Shown: positions 8,920-16,896, counted from the stretch's first letter. The stretch: DNA of 64,000 nucleotides from Sphingobium vermicomposti (GCF_011762025.1 NZ_JAASQR010000002.1:682001-746000), one strand, 5' to 3'. The notes: a model not told the origin generated them from the letters alone. Numbers and translations are program-made.

Positions 8920-9623
8920 AGGGGGACATCATCCGTCAGCATTCCACAGGCCGGTATCTGGCCCGCATTCTGGCGGGTGCCGCTGTCCTCGCCCTGCTGG
9001 CGGGGGGGCTGTGGCTCTATGCGCGCGATTGGGCACCTGACCGCGACGTCTATCCGACGCAAGGCGTCGCGGTCAGCGCGGACAATGGCCCGATCGACTG
9101 GGGAACGCTGGCCGCAAATGGGGTCGATTTCGCCTATATTCGCGCGGCCAAAGGCGCGGAGGGCCGCGATCCCGCCTTTGCCCGCAACTGGTCAGCCGCT
9201 CGGTCGGCAGGACTGCGCTATGGCGCTTCGCTGGACTTCAGCCTTTGCAAGCGCGCGGCAGAACAGGCGACCCGATTCGTGACAACCGTGCCGCGCGACA
9301 ATGCCGCCCTGCCTCCTGTCATTCGCCTGACGCTCACCCCCGCTTGCGCAGAGCGGCCGGAACGAGACGCGGTGCTGTCGGAACTCAATACGCTGGTAAA
9401 TCTCGTCGAAAGCAATGCGCGTAAGCCTGCCCTGCTCAACATCTCACCCGATTTCGAGGAACATTATGATATCGCGTCCGGCATCAACCGGACGCTGTGG
9501 CTGGAAGGCGACTTCTTTCCCCCCGATTATGCGACCCGCAAATGGGTCATGTGGACAGCCAATGACATGCGGCATATCGACGGTATCGAAGGGCCTGTCA
9601 GATGGGGTGTTGTGGCACCATGA
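8895..9623 (+). CDS. GH25 (lysozyme-like) membrane-anchored protein lacking catalytic acids
   Basis: This 242-residue protein has one N-terminal membrane anchor (about 20-43) followed by a glycoside hydrolase family 25 fold: 'VAVSADNGPIDWGTLAANG', 'FAYIRAAKG', 'DPAFARNWSAARSAGL', 'LPPV' and the C-terminal 'WMW..' core are recognisable. The usual first Asp (DVS) is Ala, the Glu of the A-T-E-G strand is Lys, and the D-x-E motif after LPPV is replaced by 'IRLTL'. Muramidase activity is therefore doubtful; a peptidoglycan-binding or scaffold role is inferred. The start is uncertain: TTG at 8895 is the only standard start, but a strong GAGGGGGAC lies before non-standard ATC codons at 8928. The stop overlaps cdd by ATGA. 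Confidence 0.75.
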   Translation: MRAAYQGLEGDIIRQHSTGRYLARILAGAAVLALLAGGLWLYARDWAPDRDVYPTQGVAVSADNGPIDWGTLAANGVDFAYIRAAKGAEGRDPAFARNWSAARSAGLRYGASLDFSLCKRAAEQATRFVTTVPRDNAALPPVIRLTLTPACAERPERDAVLSELNTLVNLVESNARKPALLNISPDFEEHYDIASGINRTLWLEGDFFPPDYATRKWVMWTANDMRHIDGIEGPVRWGVVAP

Positions 9624-10093
9624 ACGCGATGGAGGATGACGTCAGCCGACTGATAGAAGCGGCGCGCGCGGCCCGAAAAAATGGCTATGCGCCTTACAGC
9701 CGTTTTTCGGTCGGCGCGGCTGTGCGGCTGACCGATGGAGAGATCATCGCTGGTGCCAATTTTGAAAATGCGAGCCTGGGACTGTCGCTTTGCGCCGAAA
9801 CTGTCGCGTTGGCGGCGGCCAATGCGCGGGGACGGTTCGCCGACGTTAACGCCATCGCCGTGGTTGGCGGGCCGACCGACTGGCCCGATGACGCCCCTAG
9901 AAACCATGTCGTCACTCCATGTGGCCGGTGCCGTCAGATTCTGAACGAAGCCCAGCAGGTGGCCGACCGCCCAATCGCCATCTATTGCGCTTCAGTGGAT
10001 GGTGACGCGATAGTGGAACATAACGTAACCTCCCTCCTCCCATTCGCATTTGGTCCCAATGACTTGGGCATCACTCCTCACAGGAAAAGCTAG
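9620..10093 (+). CDS. cdd: cytidine deaminase
   Basis: This zinc hydrolase converts cytidine and deoxycytidine to uridine and deoxyuridine in pyrimidine salvage. It has 157 residues when started at ATG 9620, which overlaps the upstream stop as ATGA; an in-frame ATG 18 bases earlier is also possible. The zinc site is complete: Cys58-Ala-Glu60 (catalytic Glu) and Pro-Cys101-x-x-Cys104. 'APYSRFSVGAAV' and 'GANFENAS' are the substrate-binding signatures of the homotetrameric type. It sits directly before dcd, so the pair supplies dUMP precursors from two directions. Confidence 0.95.
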   Translation: MNAMEDDVSRLIEAARAARKNGYAPYSRFSVGAAVRLTDGEIIAGANFENASLGLSLCAETVALAAANARGRFADVNAIAVVGGPTDWPDDAPRNHVVTPCGRCRQILNEAQQVADRPIAIYCASVDGDAIVEHNVTSLLPFAFGPNDLGITPHRKS

Positions 10094-10099
10094 ATATTC

Positions 10100-10654
10100 A
10101 TGTCGATATTGTCCGATAAGTGGATCCGCGAACAGGCCCTGTCCAGCAACATGATCGAGCCTTTTGTCGAAAGTCAGCGGCGCGATGGGTGCATCAGCTA
10201 CGGCCTGTCTTCCTACGGCTATGACGCCCGCGTGGCCGACGAGTTCAAGATCTTCACGAACGTCGATAGCGCCGTGGTCGATCCCAAGGATTTTGCTTCA
10301 AACAGCTTTGTCGACCGCAAGACCGACTGTTGCATCATTCCGCCCAACAGTTTCGCACTGGCGCGCACCGTGGAATATTTCCGGGTGCCGCGCGACGTGC
10401 TGGTGATCTGCCTCGGCAAATCCACCTATGCGCGCTGCGGCATCATCGTGAATGTGACCCCGCTGGAGCCGGGCTGGGAGGGTCATGTGACGCTGGAATT
10501 TTCCAACACCACCCCGCTGCCCGCGAAAATCTACGCCAACGAAGGTGCGTGCCAGTTTCTGTTCCTGAAGGGGAATGAACCCTGCGAAGTCAGCTATGCC
10601 GATCGCGCCGGCAAATATATGGGGCAGCAGGGTGTGACATTGCCTCGGCTGTAA
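10100..10654 (+). CDS. dcd: dCTP deaminase
   Basis: This 184-residue trimeric enzyme of the dUTPase superfamily deaminates dCTP to dUTP for thymidylate synthesis. Length and motifs match the monofunctional gram-negative type: '[16 protein letters not shown]', '[24 protein letters not shown]' and '[18 protein letters not shown]', the last segment carrying the catalytic Glu region. It starts seven bases after cdd on the same strand, so the two form a pyrimidine-nucleotide pair. Confidence 0.96.
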   Translation: MSILSDKWIREQALSSNMIEPFVESQRRDGCISYGLSSYGYDARVADEFKIFTNVDSAVVDPKDFASNSFVDRKTDCCIIPPNSFALARTVEYFRVPRDVLVICLGKSTYARCGIIVNVTPLEPGWEGHVTLEFSNTTPLPAKIYANEGACQFLFLKGNEPCEVSYADRAGKYMGQQGVTLPRL

Positions 10655-10697
10655 AGCCGTGCGACACTGACAACATGAAGCTCGAGCGGTTGCCGCC

Positions 10698-11453
10698 ATG
10701 CTGAATTTTCTTCGCCGCCGTCCACAGCCGCGAAACACGCTTTCCAGCGTGGGCGACGACGTCCGGGTCTATGCCATTGGCGACATCCATGGGCGGCTGG
10801 ACCTGTTCGACCGGCTGATGGACATGATCGCGCAGGACGAAGCGAACCGTCCACCCCTACCCCGCCAACTGATCTTGTTGGGGGACCTGATTGATCGTGG
10901 TCCGCAATCGGCACAAATGATCGACCGCGCAATGACCCTGGCGCAATCGGTGGACAATGTCAGCTTCATCAAGGGTAACCATGAGGAATTGTTCATCGCC
11001 GCCTCTAGCGGCAGCGCGCAACATGCCGGATTTTTCCGCCGCATCGGCGGCGTCGAAACACTGTCGAGTTACGGCCTACCCGTCAGGGAATGCGCAGCGA
11101 TGGACGATAGCGCACTGGCGCAATGGATGCTGGCGCATATACCCCGCGACCATGTCGATTTCGTTGACCAGTTTGAAGACATGCTGACGATCGGCGATTA
11201 TCTGTTCGTCCATGCGGGCATTCGTCCGCGTGTGCGGCTGGATGCCCAGCGTCCCGCTGACTTGCGCTGGATCAGAGGCGAATTTTTGACCCATGGCGGC
11301 GATCATGGGCGAATGATCGTCCACGGCCATAGCATCTCCGATGACGTGGATGAGCAGTCCAACCGCATCGGCATCGATACGGGAGCCTGGCGAAGCGGAA
11401 AATTGAGCGCGCTGGGGCTGCAAGGGACAGAGCGCTGGTTTCTCCAGACCTGA
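10698..11453 (+). CDS. PPP-family metallophosphoesterase (Ser/Thr phosphatase type)
   Basis: This 251-residue calcineurin-like phosphoesterase has the three di-metal motifs in order: GDIHGR (about 28), GDLIDRG (about 62) and GNHE (about 93), then His ligands in 'FVHAGIRP' and 'VHGHS'. The spacing matches bacterial PPP-type protein phosphatases and related Ap4A hydrolases; which substrate it uses cannot be told. No signal peptide. It is cotranscribed in orientation with dcd (43-base gap) and convergent with the anti-sigma gene 18 bases downstream. Confidence 0.88.
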   Translation: MLNFLRRRPQPRNTLSSVGDDVRVYAIGDIHGRLDLFDRLMDMIAQDEANRPPLPRQLILLGDLIDRGPQSAQMIDRAMTLAQSVDNVSFIKGNHEELFIAASSGSAQHAGFFRRIGGVETLSSYGLPVRECAAMDDSALAQWMLAHIPRDHVDFVDQFEDMLTIGDYLFVHAGIRPRVRLDAQRPADLRWIRGEFLTHGGDHGRMIVHGHSISDDVDEQSNRIGIDTGAWRSGKLSALGLQGTERWFLQT

Positions 11454-11471
11454 TTTCCTATCGCATTAAGT

Positions 11472-12167
11472 TCAGCGCCAACCCCCAGCCCTCGCCGCCG
11501 CTTCCTGCCGCGCATCGGCAGGATCGCCCGCGATCAAAGCGTCGACCGTGGCCATGATCCGGGGATCGCCAGATGCAGCCTGCCGATAGGCTGCGCGCTC
11601 ATCGCCGCCCGGCAGAAGTTGCTGGATCCGCCAGCCCTCTCCCTCCCGGCATGCGACGCCTGCCACTACATCGCCATCAAAGCTGCGGCACCAGCCCCCC
11701 TCCTTCCGGCGAAAGCTCAGGCCGATGCGGATGGACGCGCCATCCTGCGCCGAAGCCAGTTGCGTATCCAGTGCAGATTTAAGCTGTCCCCCGGCCAGCA
11801 TCGCCCCGTCCCTTACCAACACGGGACCGTCCGCACGGTTAGTCCATTGTCCGACGGCGACGCCCAACAGCAGGCTAGCGGCGATCGCCCCACTCATGCC
11901 CCAGTTGCGCCAACGCGATCCGCCAGGCTGGGGCATGGTCACGACCTTCGCGCTCTCCCGCAGGGGAGCCTCCATGGCAGATGGAACCGGCTCGCTCACA
12001 ATCGGCGCATAATGATCCGAGAGCCGGTGGCGCAGACGGCGGTGCATCTCCAGACGCGCCGCCAGCGCGGGATCGTCCGCCACGGCGCGGTTCACACGCC
12101 TGCGGGTGACCTCATCCAATTCCCCGTCCACCCACGCGATCAGCATCGCTTCGTCAATGTTCGTCAT
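11472..12167 (-). CDS. membrane anti-sigma factor of the ECF pair
   Basis: This 231-residue protein has a small N-terminal cytoplasmic anti-sigma domain ('IDEAMLIAWVDGELDE' and 'LEMHRRLRHRLSDHY'), one membrane segment at about 88-107, and a roughly 120-residue extracytoplasmic domain. The zinc-binding H-x3-C-x2-C of ZAS anti-sigmas is absent, so this is the zinc-free kind. Its ATG overlaps the sigma stop (ATGA), as expected for stoichiometric sigma/anti-sigma production. The likely function is to hold the ECF sigma at the membrane until an envelope signal acts on the periplasmic domain. Confidence 0.85.
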   Translation of the reverse strand: MTNIDEAMLIAWVDGELDEVTRRRVNRAVADDPALAARLEMHRRLRHRLSDHYAPIVSEPVPSAMEAPLRESAKVVTMPQPGGSRWRNWGMSGAIAASLLLGVAVGQWTNRADGPVLVRDGAMLAGGQLKSALDTQLASAQDGASIRIGLSFRRKEGGWCRSFDGDVVAGVACREGEGWRIQQLLPGGDERAAYRQAASGDPRIMATVDALIAGDPADARQEAAARAGGWR

Positions 12168-12652
12168 GCCGCTTCCCCCAGCAATTCAAGAAGAGCGCCG
12201 CGCCCCCGCACCAATCGTGACGTCAAGGTGCCCATGGGAATGCCCAGAACATCGGCAGCTTCCTTGTAGGACAGGCCCTCTACCAGCACGAGAGCGATGG
12301 CTTCCCGCTGCTCGTCGGGCAATGCGTTCATCGCGCGATCGACATCCCCCAGCATCATATGCGCTTCAACATCACGGTCGCCCGCGTGACCGACATGCTC
12401 CCCCGCCTCTTCCGGCGCGAAAGTGCGGGCAGCGCGCTGCCGCGACCGGCCTTCATCGATCCACAGATTGCGCATGATCCGATACATCCAGTTGTCCAGT
12501 CTCGTTCCAGCTTGCCACTGGTCCCGTGCCCTCAGCGCCTTTTCGACCGCCGCCTGGCAAAGGTCATCCCCGTCGGCGCGGTCGCGCGACAGGCTCGCCG
12601 CAAAGCGGCGCAGCCGGGGAAGGATCGCCAACAGATCACTCTCAAATGACAT
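12164..12652 (-). CDS. ECF-family RNA polymerase sigma factor
   Basis: This is a 162-residue group 4 sigma factor. Region 2 is visible as 'LPRLRRFAASLSRDRADGDDL..' then 'LDNWMYRIMRNLWIDEGR'; region 4 as 'LPDEQREAIALVLVEGLSYKEAADVLGIP' and 'TLTSRLVRGRGAL'. The reading frame is open further up, but ATG at 12652 follows AGGAGAGCAG and gives normal ECF length. It is cotranscribed with the anti-sigma. A perfect inverted repeat 19 bases upstream of the ATG carries a candidate autoregulatory promoter. It is related to RpoE/EcfG-like sigmas, but not the EcfG general-stress sigma, since no PhyR/NepR is adjacent. Confidence 0.92.
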   Translation of the reverse strand: MSFESDLLAILPRLRRFAASLSRDRADGDDLCQAAVEKALRARDQWQAGTRLDNWMYRIMRNLWIDEGRSRQRAARTFAPEEAGEHVGHAGDRDVEAHMMLGDVDRAMNALPDEQREAIALVLVEGLSYKEAADVLGIPMGTLTSRLVRGRGALLELLGEAA

Positions 12653-12670
12653 CTGCTCTCCTGTTGCCGT

Positions 12671-12708
12671 CAGGGATGAAACGGCTGGCGGCGAACGTTT
12701 CATCCCTG
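12671..12708. promoter_or_regulatory. divergent ECF-type promoter palindrome
   Basis: A perfect 13-bp inverted repeat, CAGGGATGAAACG (12671-12683) and CGTTTCATCCCTG (12696-12708), is separated by 12 bases between the sigma gene and the subtilase gene. Read on either strand it gives GGGATGAAAC-N13-CGTT. With GGGAT at -35 and CGTT at -10 this has the geometry of an ECF promoter, and the symmetry would let one site drive both genes. The same composite motif recurs at 14100. An operator for another regulator is the alternative. Confidence 0.65.
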
Positions 12709-12808
12709 ATCTTATTCCTTTATCGGAAATATTCGGACGATGGCTCATTTTGACGACGAGACGACCTGGCTGTCCACGTCCAAACGGCAAAGATTTGAAG
12801 AGAGCGAC

Positions 12809-14065
12809 ATGAAATCCACGCGGGCCTTGATCCTCACTATCCTGCTGTTGACAGGCCCCAGTGCCAAGGCGCAGCTACTGCCGTCCGCTGGCGACACGTT
12901 GGGAATAGACCGTGCCCTGACACATGTGCAGGAGCGCGCCGAAGGCGCTCTGACTCAAGCTGATCTCGACCGGCTATCCCCCGCGCGGCTCGCAGAGCGT
13001 TTGATGTCATCCAGGGATGCTCGCATCCGCGCGCTGCTAAGGCAACACGGCGACAGCATCGAACTGGACGAGAGGCGGCAACCCGCGCGTCGGGGCGTGA
13101 TATTGCTAACCGGTGCCACCGCCTCCAGTGTCGAGGCGCTGCGGAAAGCAGGTTATGGCGTCGAAAGCGAAGTCGTCGAGGGCCTGGGCCTATCGGTCAC
13201 CCGGCTGGTCGTCCCCCAGGGCCATACTTTGATCCGCGCCCTCAAGCAGGTCCGTTCAATCGCTCCCGAAGCCCAGCCCAGCGCAGACAATCTCTATTTT
13301 CCCAGCGGAACACCTGTGCTGCTGATGGAGACAGCGGCCCTGGCAGGCGGTGGATCGCCCCAAGGCCGCGTCGCTGGACTGATAGATGGCGGCGTCGCCC
13401 GCCACCCATCGCTATCTGGCCCTGTCGAGCAGCGGGGGTTCGCGCGCGGATCACCCCGCGCCAGCGCCCATGGCACAGCCGTCGCGTCGTTGATCAGCGG
13501 CACCGGCATGATCCGGGGCGCTGCGCCCGGCGCGCCTTTGCTCGTTGCTGATGTCTATGGCGATGACCCCGCGGGCGGCAGCGCATTTGCCATTGCACGG
13601 GCGCTGGGTTGGATGGCGGCGCGCGGGGTCGATGTGACGACTGTCAGCTTGGTCGGCCCTGACAATCCCCTGCTGGCAGGGGCGATCCGGCTGGCCAAAA
13701 GCAAGGGCGTGACGGTCGTCGCAGCCGTGGGTAATGACGGCCCGGCAGCCCCCCCGGCCTACCCCGCCTCCTATCCCGAAGTCGTCGCCGTGACGGGGAT
13801 CGACGGGCGCGGGCGTCTGCTACCCGAAGCGGGCCGAGCGCGGCACATCGACTTCGCAGCCCCAGGCGCCGACATGAACGCGGCGCGAATCGAGGACGGC
13901 AAGGGCCGCGTGCGAGGTACGTCCTTTGCCGCACCATTGGTTGCGGGCCGCCTGCTGGCGACCGGAAGCCTGACAGCGCTGGCCGCCGAAGCGACGCGCA
14001 AGAACAAGGCGGACCGCCGCCTCGGACGTGGAATCGTCTGCGGCCAGTGCAGAAATTTGAACTGA
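12809..14065 (+). CDS. secreted S8 family serine peptidase (subtilase)
   Basis: This 418-residue subtilisin-like protease has a signal peptide at about 1-21 (cleavage near 'AKA-QLL'), a pro-region to about 180, and a catalytic domain with the full triad: Asp193 (GLIDGGV), His221 (SAHGTAVAS), Ser372 (GTSFAAP) and oxyanion Asn309 (VGND). The domain is compact and the C-terminus ends soon after the Ser motif with a basic tail containing Cys-x-x-Cys. ATG at 12809 is chosen because GAAGAGAGCGAC precedes it and the signal peptide starts there, although the frame opens earlier. It is divergent from the ECF sigma and probably in its regulon; it could process envelope proteins or feed back on the anti-sigma. 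Confidence 0.88.
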   Translation: MKSTRALILTILLLTGPSAKAQLLPSAGDTLGIDRALTHVQERAEGALTQADLDRLSPARLAERLMSSRDARIRALLRQHGDSIELDERRQPARRGVILLTGATASSVEALRKAGYGVESEVVEGLGLSVTRLVVPQGHTLIRALKQVRSIAPEAQPSADNLYFPSGTPVLLMETAALAGGGSPQGRVAGLIDGGVARHPSLSGPVEQRGFARGSPRASAHGTAVASLISGTGMIRGAAPGAPLLVADVYGDDPAGGSAFAIARALGWMAARGVDVTTVSLVGPDNPLLAGAIRLAKSKGVTVVAAVGNDGPAAPPAYPASYPEVVAVTGIDGRGRLLPEAGRARHIDFAAPGADMNAARIEDGKGRVRGTSFAAPLVAGRLLATGSLTALAAEATRKNKADRRLGRGIVCGQCRNLN

Positions 14066-14099
14066 ATTACAGTATCTTGCACGATTTCTCTCAGTTGCT

Positions 14100-14126
14100 G
14101 GGATGAAACCCAACGGCGCCCTCGTT
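14100..14126 (+). promoter_or_regulatory. second copy of the ECF-type promoter motif
   Basis: GGGATGAAAC (14100-14109), 13 bases, then CGTT (14123-14126) repeats the composite found in the sigma/subtilase intergenic palindrome with identical spacing. The 13-base spacer differs in sequence, so it is the outer blocks that are conserved. It lies 40 bases before the ATG of the Gly-rich secreted protein, a fitting promoter position. Confidence 0.65.
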
Positions 14127-14166
14127 GTTCTGCCATCGGATCGACAAACAAATGAGGAGACGATCG

Positions 14167-14808
14167 ATGAAAGCGAAGTTCATTCTGGCCACTGCCTGCC
14201 TCGCCGCGATGACGGCGGCTCCCGCTTCGGCGCAGCTTTTGGGCGGCGGAGGCGGCCTCGGCGGTGGGCTGGGCGGAGGCCTTGGCGGCGTCGGCGGCTC
14301 GTTGGGCGGAACGTTGGGCGGCTCGGGCGGCGTTGGCGTGGATCGCGCCGTCGACCTGCAAAATGGTCGGGTCAGCGCGGGCGGATCGGCTCAGGGCCGC
14401 GCAGACGGTTCGACGGACGGTACCATCACCCGCAAGGGCAAGGCGAGGAGCGGGAGCGCATCCGGTTCCCTTACCGGCTCAGCCAATGGCAATGTAACCG
14501 CTGACACGATAGGCACGGCTGATGTGACCCAAGCAGCCGGTGGTGCGCGCGACCACGCCGTCGGTACCGTCAGCGCCACCCGCGATCGTGCCGCCAGCGC
14601 CGCAGCCACTACTCAGGGCAAGGCGAACGCTACGGCTCACACCGCCGGAGATCATGCGCGCGCTGCGGCCAACAGCGCAAAGTCAGCATCCGGCAGCGCC
14701 ACGGGCGCACTGAACGGGGCGGCGGCGCTTGACGCCGGTGGCCACCTGTCGGGTCACGCTGATGCCGCCGCATCAGGTGCAACCTCTTCCAGTCAGACGG
14801 GCGAATAA
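14167..14808 (+). CDS. secreted Gly/Ala-rich low-complexity protein
   Basis: This 213-residue exported protein has a clear signal peptide (1-22, ending 'APASA'), then a glycine-rich block of GLGG-type repeats (about 26-58), then an Ala/Gly/Ser/Thr-rich region with many 'GSA' and 'ATA' motifs and no hydrophobic core. Such composition suggests a disordered envelope or matrix protein. ATG at 14167 follows GAGGAGACGATCG; the frame opens earlier but the signal peptide fixes this start. It is preceded by the ECF-type motif and followed by a strong terminator, so it is likely its own transcription unit. Function unknown. Confidence 0.8.
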   Translation: MKAKFILATACLAAMTAAPASAQLLGGGGGLGGGLGGGLGGVGGSLGGTLGGSGGVGVDRAVDLQNGRVSAGGSAQGRADGSTDGTITRKGKARSGSASGSLTGSANGNVTADTIGTADVTQAAGGARDHAVGTVSATRDRAASAAATTQGKANATAHTAGDHARAAANSAKSASGSATGALNGAAALDAGGHLSGHADAAASGATSSSQTGE

Positions 14809-14870
14809 CGCCTTTAAGGGCGGTCCCACGACCCCCGGCTTTCAGCCATTTCCGCCCTTTGCCTGACTGG

Positions 14871-14905
14871 GGGCCGGTGATCATCAGGTCACCGGCCCAT
14901 TTTTG
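14871..14905 (+). terminator. intrinsic terminator after the Gly-rich gene
   Basis: GGGCCGGTGA (14871-14880) pairs perfectly with TCACCGGCCC (14889-14898) across an 8-base loop and is followed by ATTTTTG. It lies 62 bases after the rightward gene's stop and is a textbook rho-independent terminator. Confidence 0.92.
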
Positions 14906-14923
14906 TCGGTATGACGAACGCAT

Positions 14924-14958
14924 AGAAAAGGCCAGCTGCCCCAAGGACAGCTGGCCTT
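14924..14958 (-). terminator. intrinsic terminator after ctrA
   Basis: AAGGCCAGCTG (14928-14938) and CAGCTGGCCTT (14948-14958) form an 11-bp perfect stem with a 9-base loop. On the reverse strand it ends in CCTTTTC, a T-run in the right place for leftward ctrA, whose stop is 23 bases away. Confidence 0.9.
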
Positions 14959-14981
14959 CAATTCCACTATCGATGCCTGGA

Positions 14982-15689
14982 TCAGGCGACCTTAGTCGCA
15001 ACGTCCAGCGCTTCGTCCTGGTCGCGCAGCACATAGCCGCGTCCCCAGACGGTCTCGATATAATTGTCGCCGCTACAAGCCAGCGCCAATTTCTTGCGCA
15101 GCTTGCAGATAAAGACGTCGATGATCTTGAGTTCCGGTTCGTCCATCCCGCCATATAGGTGGTTCAGGAACATTTCCTTGGTCAGCGTCGTGCCTTTGCG
15201 GAGCGACAAAAGCTCCAGCATCGCATATTCCTTACCCGTCAGGTGGACGCGGTTGCCGTCCACCTCCACCGTCTTGGCGTCAAGGTTGACGGCCAGCTTG
15301 CCGGTACGGATGACTGATTGTGAATGGCCTTTCGACCGGCGAACGACCGCGTGAATACGGGCGATCAGCTCTTCGCGATGGAAAGGCTTGGTCACATAAT
15401 CGTCGGCACCAAAGCCGAACGAGCGCACCTTGCTGTCCATCTCTGCAATGCCTGAAAGGATCAGCACCGGCGTCTGCACCTTGGCCGCGCGCAGCTTCTT
15501 CAGCACGTCGTAGCCGTGCATATCCGGCAGGTTCAGGTCCAGGCAGATGATGTCATAGTCATACAGCTTCCCCAGATCGAGCCCTTCCTCGCCCAGGTCG
15601 GTCGTATAGACGTTGAAGCCTTCGGTCGTGAGCATCAGCTCAATCGCCTTGGCCGTGGTCGGTTCATCTTCGATTAGCAGAACGCGCAT
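14982..15689 (-). CDS. ctrA: cell-cycle response regulator CtrA
   Basis: This 235-residue OmpR-class response regulator is nearly identical in layout to alphaproteobacterial CtrA: receiver domain ('[20 protein letters not shown]', phosphoacceptor Asp51 in 'ICLDLNLP', 'TKPFHREEL') and winged-helix DNA-binding domain ('[17 protein letters not shown]', '[19 protein letters not shown]', 'RGYVLRD'). In sphingomonads and Caulobacter it controls division, motility and polarity genes through TTAA-N7-TTAA sites. The C-terminus ends in small hydrophobic residues (ATKVA), consistent with the degradation signals known in Caulobacter CtrA. It stands alone between a terminator and a GANTC-rich upstream region. 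Confidence 0.96.
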   Translation of the reverse strand: MRVLLIEDEPTTAKAIELMLTTEGFNVYTTDLGEEGLDLGKLYDYDIICLDLNLPDMHGYDVLKKLRAAKVQTPVLILSGIAEMDSKVRSFGFGADDYVTKPFHREELIARIHAVVRRSKGHSQSVIRTGKLAVNLDAKTVEVDGNRVHLTGKEYAMLELLSLRKGTTLTKEMFLNHLYGGMDEPELKIIDVFICKLRKKLALACSGDNYIETVWGRGYVLRDQDEALDVATKVA

Positions 15690-15749
15690 ATGAAGCCCCT
15701 GTCCTTGCAGATCCCGTAAACCCCGAAGAACGGCGTCTGCTCCAATTCA

Positions 15750-15859
15750 TTAACCAAAAAACTTCTGAAGGACAAAGGTTAATTTTTCGCTAACCCGCAG
15801 AAATCCACGAGTCGCGGGAATTTGAATCTATTTACAACGCTTTAATGACAGACTGATTC
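15750..15859 (-). promoter_or_regulatory. ctrA upstream region with CtrA-like half sites and three GANTC sites
   Basis: Upstream of ctrA lie TTAACC (15750-15755) and TTAA-N7-CTAA (15779-15793), near-matches to the CtrA box. Three GANTC sequences, the CcrM methylation site, lie at 15809, 15824 and 15855. In Caulobacter the ctrA promoter is CcrM-sensitive and autoregulated (established there). The sites here are seen in the sequence; their use is inferred. Confidence 0.55.
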
Positions 15860-15895
15860 AAATGCCGCTGAGAACCAATTTTCACCCTCTGACCG

Positions 15896-16789
15896 TCAGC
15901 AGCCATGGTTGCGCGTGATGAAATCCAGCAACGCTTCGACCCGCCCGGAACGCAATCGCGATGGCGGCGTAACCAGGTGCAGACCCAGCGGCGGCGGTCG
16001 CCAGTCGATCAGTATTTCCTCCAGATCGCCCGCGGCAATAGCAGCGCCGACGATGAAATCGGGCAGCCGGGCAATCCCTACCCCGGTCAGCAATGCGGGC
16101 AGCATCGCTTCCCCGCTGTTGACCGTGATGCGGGAACGGACCTGCACCGCCACATTCTGTTCCCCCGGTCCTACAAAGCGCCAGACGTCGGGCGTAGGCG
16201 CATTGGAATAGCAAAGGCAATCATGGCCGCTAAGGTCTGACGGATGCGCTGGACGCCCGCGTTCATCGAGATAGGCCGGGGACGCAACAACATGCACATG
16301 CATGTCCGCCAGCCGCCGGGCGCGCAGTGAACTATCGGGCATGTCGGCGATACGGATGGTCGCATCCAGCCCCATTTCTATCAGGTCGATCCGCGCATCG
16401 GACAGGTGCAGATCGACGTCCACGCCGGGGTGGAGCTTCGTAAACTCGGCAATCAGCGGTGCCACGCGCAACAGGCCAAAGGTCATGGGGGCGCCCAGCC
16501 TCACTGTCCCGCTCAACTCGGTCGTCTCCTGACGCGCCGCCTCCTCCGCCGCCTGTCCTTCGGCAAGGATGCGGGCGGCGTGATCGGCCAGCCGCTTACC
16601 GCTTTCAGTCAGCGCTAGACGGCGGCTGGTCCGGGCGAACAGGCTGGTGTCGAGATGCTGTTCCAGCCGCGTCACGGCCTTTGACACGGTGGCCTTCGAA
16701 ACGCTCAACGCTTTGGCGGCGTCAGTGAAGCTGCGATGTTCTACCACGGCGGCGAACATCGCCCAGGCTTCCAGATCGGGGAGACGCAT
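15896..16789 (-). CDS. LysR family transcriptional regulator
   Basis: This LysR-type regulator of about 297 residues has an N-terminal winged helix ('FAAVVEHRSFTDAAKALSVS' with 'KAVTRLEQHLDTSLFARTSR') and a C-terminal effector-binding domain of two alpha/beta lobes ('GTVRLGAPMTFGLLRVAP', 'LLTGVGIARLPDFIV'). ATG at 16789 gives the usual N-terminus; a TTG seven codons earlier (16810) is possible and no strong ribosome site distinguishes them. It is divergent from the pirin gene across about 100 bases, the classic LysR arrangement, so pirin is the likely target. Effector unknown. Confidence 0.92.
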   Translation of the reverse strand: MRLPDLEAWAMFAAVVEHRSFTDAAKALSVSKATVSKAVTRLEQHLDTSLFARTSRRLALTESGKRLADHAARILAEGQAAEEAARQETTELSGTVRLGAPMTFGLLRVAPLIAEFTKLHPGVDVDLHLSDARIDLIEMGLDATIRIADMPDSSLRARRLADMHVHVVASPAYLDERGRPAHPSDLSGHDCLCYSNAPTPDVWRFVGPGEQNVAVQVRSRITVNSGEAMLPALLTGVGIARLPDFIVGAAIAAGDLEEILIDWRPPPLGLHLVTPPSRLRSGRVEALLDFITRNHGC

Positions 16790-16896
16790 AAGGGAAACAA
16801 TCCGTTTCAATGCTGCTTGTTTAAGAAACGATCCTGATCGCTAGATTGGCGGAAAGCAAGCCGGAAGCTCCGGCAGCGCATTGAAAGGCACAGCAG

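Noticed and set aside
12671-12708. EcfG general-stress promoter (GGAAC-N17-CGTT)
   Set aside because: The -35 block reads GGGATGAAAC, not GGAAC, and no phyR/nepR genes are nearby; it was kept as a motif of the local ECF sigma instead.
12653-12790. Upstream extension of the ECF sigma frame
   Set aside because: It would read through the palindromic promoter region; ATG 12652 with AGGAGAGCAG gives normal ECF length.
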